From Combretum micranthum (Eukaryota; Streptophyta; Magnoliopsida; Myrtales; Combretaceae): a stretch of 64,000 bases of DNA. Positions 62,701 through 64,000 of this stretch are shown here, piece by piece. The DNA lies in assembly GCA_024138025.1 (NCBI GenBank), contig JAMXBD010000716.1, positions 310,001 to 374,000 on the forward strand, in the 5' to 3' direction. The position numbers and the translations under genes are program-made. Numbering within the stretch: position 1 is the first letter of the stretch; each line of letters starts with the position of its first letter. The notes below the pieces were generated by a model. The model ran no database searches and had not been told where the DNA came from. It worked only from the letters and a program-made list of their open reading frames with translations.

Positions 62701-63819
62701 TTCATTACCTTATTTGTGCTTATAGTAGTTGCACTAACATGTTAAGAAAAGATAACAATGGATATATATTGGGGTTATCAAGGGTTAAGCATATGTTTCT
62801 TTGTTTATGTGATTAAGTGGATACTAAGCATATCACAATCCTAGAACATTTGTTTGAGTATGTTTATTCACTTATATGCTTGATTGCTATGTGCATTTAA
62901 ATTGTTTGATCACCCTTAATGAACCTTAATACGGATGGGTGATTAACAAAAGAAGTGGTCATGTATAGCATTTATTGAGTCATATTTGGAAGGCTATTCC
63001 TCCTACTTGTAAAGTTGAATGGGCTATAATCGTAGTGGGACACAGGCCCTGTTCCTTCCAAGGGAATCCATATCCCTTGGGGAATGCGACTCTTGATTCG
63101 AATCATGCTAGCCGAATGCTATGGTGAGTGCTTGGTGATTAGCAGTAGAGGATCACAGGGACCCTTATAAGCAATTTCCTAATCGTTGACATGGAGGTGT
63201 AACTCCATTCTATGTATTGGTTCTGGATAAGTGTACATATTTGTGACTTTCATGTGGTTGTTGCATGAGCATAATATATGCTTTAACTAACAAACTTGTT
63301 TGCTTATTTGTGTCGATGTGAGTGATGATGAAATATCTCACTAAAGATATCGTAAGCTTATACCCTCAGAGATCTTTGTTGAAACAGGAATACCTATGAC
63401 TTTACTAGAGAGACAAGATGCCCAAAGAAATCACTAGTAGACCTTTGGAGCCTTAACGGAAGAATTGAGAACATAGAATGAAGTTTCTTTTGGAAACCCT
63501 TAATGATGAATATGTGATACTTTATTATTATTGGAGATTCTACAAATGTCTATAATACTATGATGAATTTGAGGATCTAGCAAGGGTATAACCTATGATG
63601 TTGTAATCTATGAATGTTTAGACTTAACTATATTTAGTGCTCTTACATGCAAATATTCTGTTATTCTCTTGAATTAAATCACTCCTTCGGTGTTTCCTTC
63701 ATTGTGATATACGAATTGTACATAACATGTAAGCTTTCACATGACTAAGAAAGTCATTCCTAGGCCTCAATATTATGTATGGCAGTTATCATGTTTGGGT
63801 ACCCCTCGTGATGGGGCCA
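59705..63819 (+). repeat. long-LTR family copy, divergent (about 4.1 kb), solo or 5' LTR unresolved
   Basis: Begins CGTAAGTTTCTAG, where the family TG has become CG, and keeps the landmarks of the other copies: a TATA box at about 60894-60903, the GACTAGTC block near 61390, TCATCCTAGGTATTTCTTTT near 62590, and the 3' end ATGTTTGGGTACCCC...GGGGCCA near 63790-63819. The right end is diverged and no duplication was matched (AGCGC before 59705), so it may be a decayed solo LTR or the 5' LTR of an element that continues beyond the window. Confidence 0.65.
61380..61680. repeat. degenerate tandem units inside the last LTR copy
   Basis: A module with AAGTCTCGGAGAGCTTTAA followed by AATCTAAGACTCC recurs about three times (near 61450, 61540 and 61640), where other copies have a single GACTTG...GATACCTTGATGAAG block. 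The units have drifted but keep order and spacing of roughly 90-100 bases. Confidence 0.55.
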
Positions 63820-63833
63820 TGGCTAGAAGATGA

Positions 63834-64000
63834 AGAGTAGATCCATTAGAGATGCCATCTAGACCAGCTACAAGGACTCGAGCTCAGAGATTCAAGGATG
63901 CACTCTATGGATTAATTCAAGAAGTCCAAGAGGAGGAGGTCCATGTGCATAACACCAAAGATGAGCTTCAATTGATCAACATCCTGAAAGTCAGCTTGGG
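63834..64000 (+). CDS. partial retrotransposon-like coding sequence at the window end
   Basis: An open frame runs off the window, with an in-frame stop at 63831-63833 and a possible ATG at 63852. It encodes a basic start (DPLEMPSRPATRTRAQRFK, from 63840) and then an acidic, Gln-rich helix. The DPL...P...TRARA...F..AL pattern is one I associate with a segment of plant Ty3/gypsy polyproteins, often near the polyprotein end; that link is from memory and unverified. It could be the internal part of the LTR element to its left or a separate remnant. Confidence 0.4.

Overview
This window reads as nuclear DNA of a flowering plant, most likely a eudicot. It is strongly AT-rich and dominated by plant LTR retrotransposons and hAT-like DNA transposons. 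The only host gene that can be read from end to end is a three-exon NAC transcription factor with GT-AG introns. The species cannot be named from the sequence alone. There are no operons, CRISPR arrays or convincing tRNA/rRNA genes.

Layout. 1-6193: 3' part of a decayed Ty3/gypsy element (gag, protease, RT, RNase H, integrase, polypurine tract, 3' LTR). 7819-15700: a very long minus-strand solo LTR with target duplication CACCT, itself hit by a solo LTR of a second family (8808-12120). 15718-23116: another minus-strand copy of that second family, hit by a plus-strand copy (18471-22100, perfect duplication AATGG). 23410-30646: a patchwork of DNA-transposon-like inverted repeats, some enclosing sequence that resembles captured host 5' or promoter DNA. 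30950-35075: a minus-strand Ty1/copia element that has lost its PBS, gag and protease. 35964-36168: an orphan exon-like reading frame on the minus strand. 37659-39133: NAC gene of the NAP/NAC029 type. 40444-42324: a MITE-like hairpin, a fold-back LTR fragment and a hAT end. 42553-56371: a structurally complete but coding-dead Ty1/copia element (LTRs, PBS, PPT, duplication CACCA) split by two solo LTRs of the same long-LTR family (45562-49195 and 51310-54825). 58665-59501: a hAT-type non-autonomous element with a perfect 8-bp duplication. 59705 to about 63819: a sixth long-LTR copy, followed by the start of retrotransposon-like coding sequence.

How it fits together. Target-site duplications let the insertions be ordered. 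The copia element and the outer LTRs came first, and the long-LTR family (TGTAAGC...GTGACA, about 3.3-4.1 kb) landed in them later. At least four of the six main copies are LTRs with no internal region and with flanking duplications, so LTR-LTR recombination has removed the element bodies. The NAC gene sits in a gap of about 7 kb (35.1-42.5 kb) between the two copia elements. The most interesting unexplained items are a G+C-rich coding-like patch inside a solo LTR (13447-13659), host-like sequence trapped between inverted hAT copies (29570-30045), a possible gene-capturing element (23410-24580), and tandem remodelling inside individual long-LTR copies.
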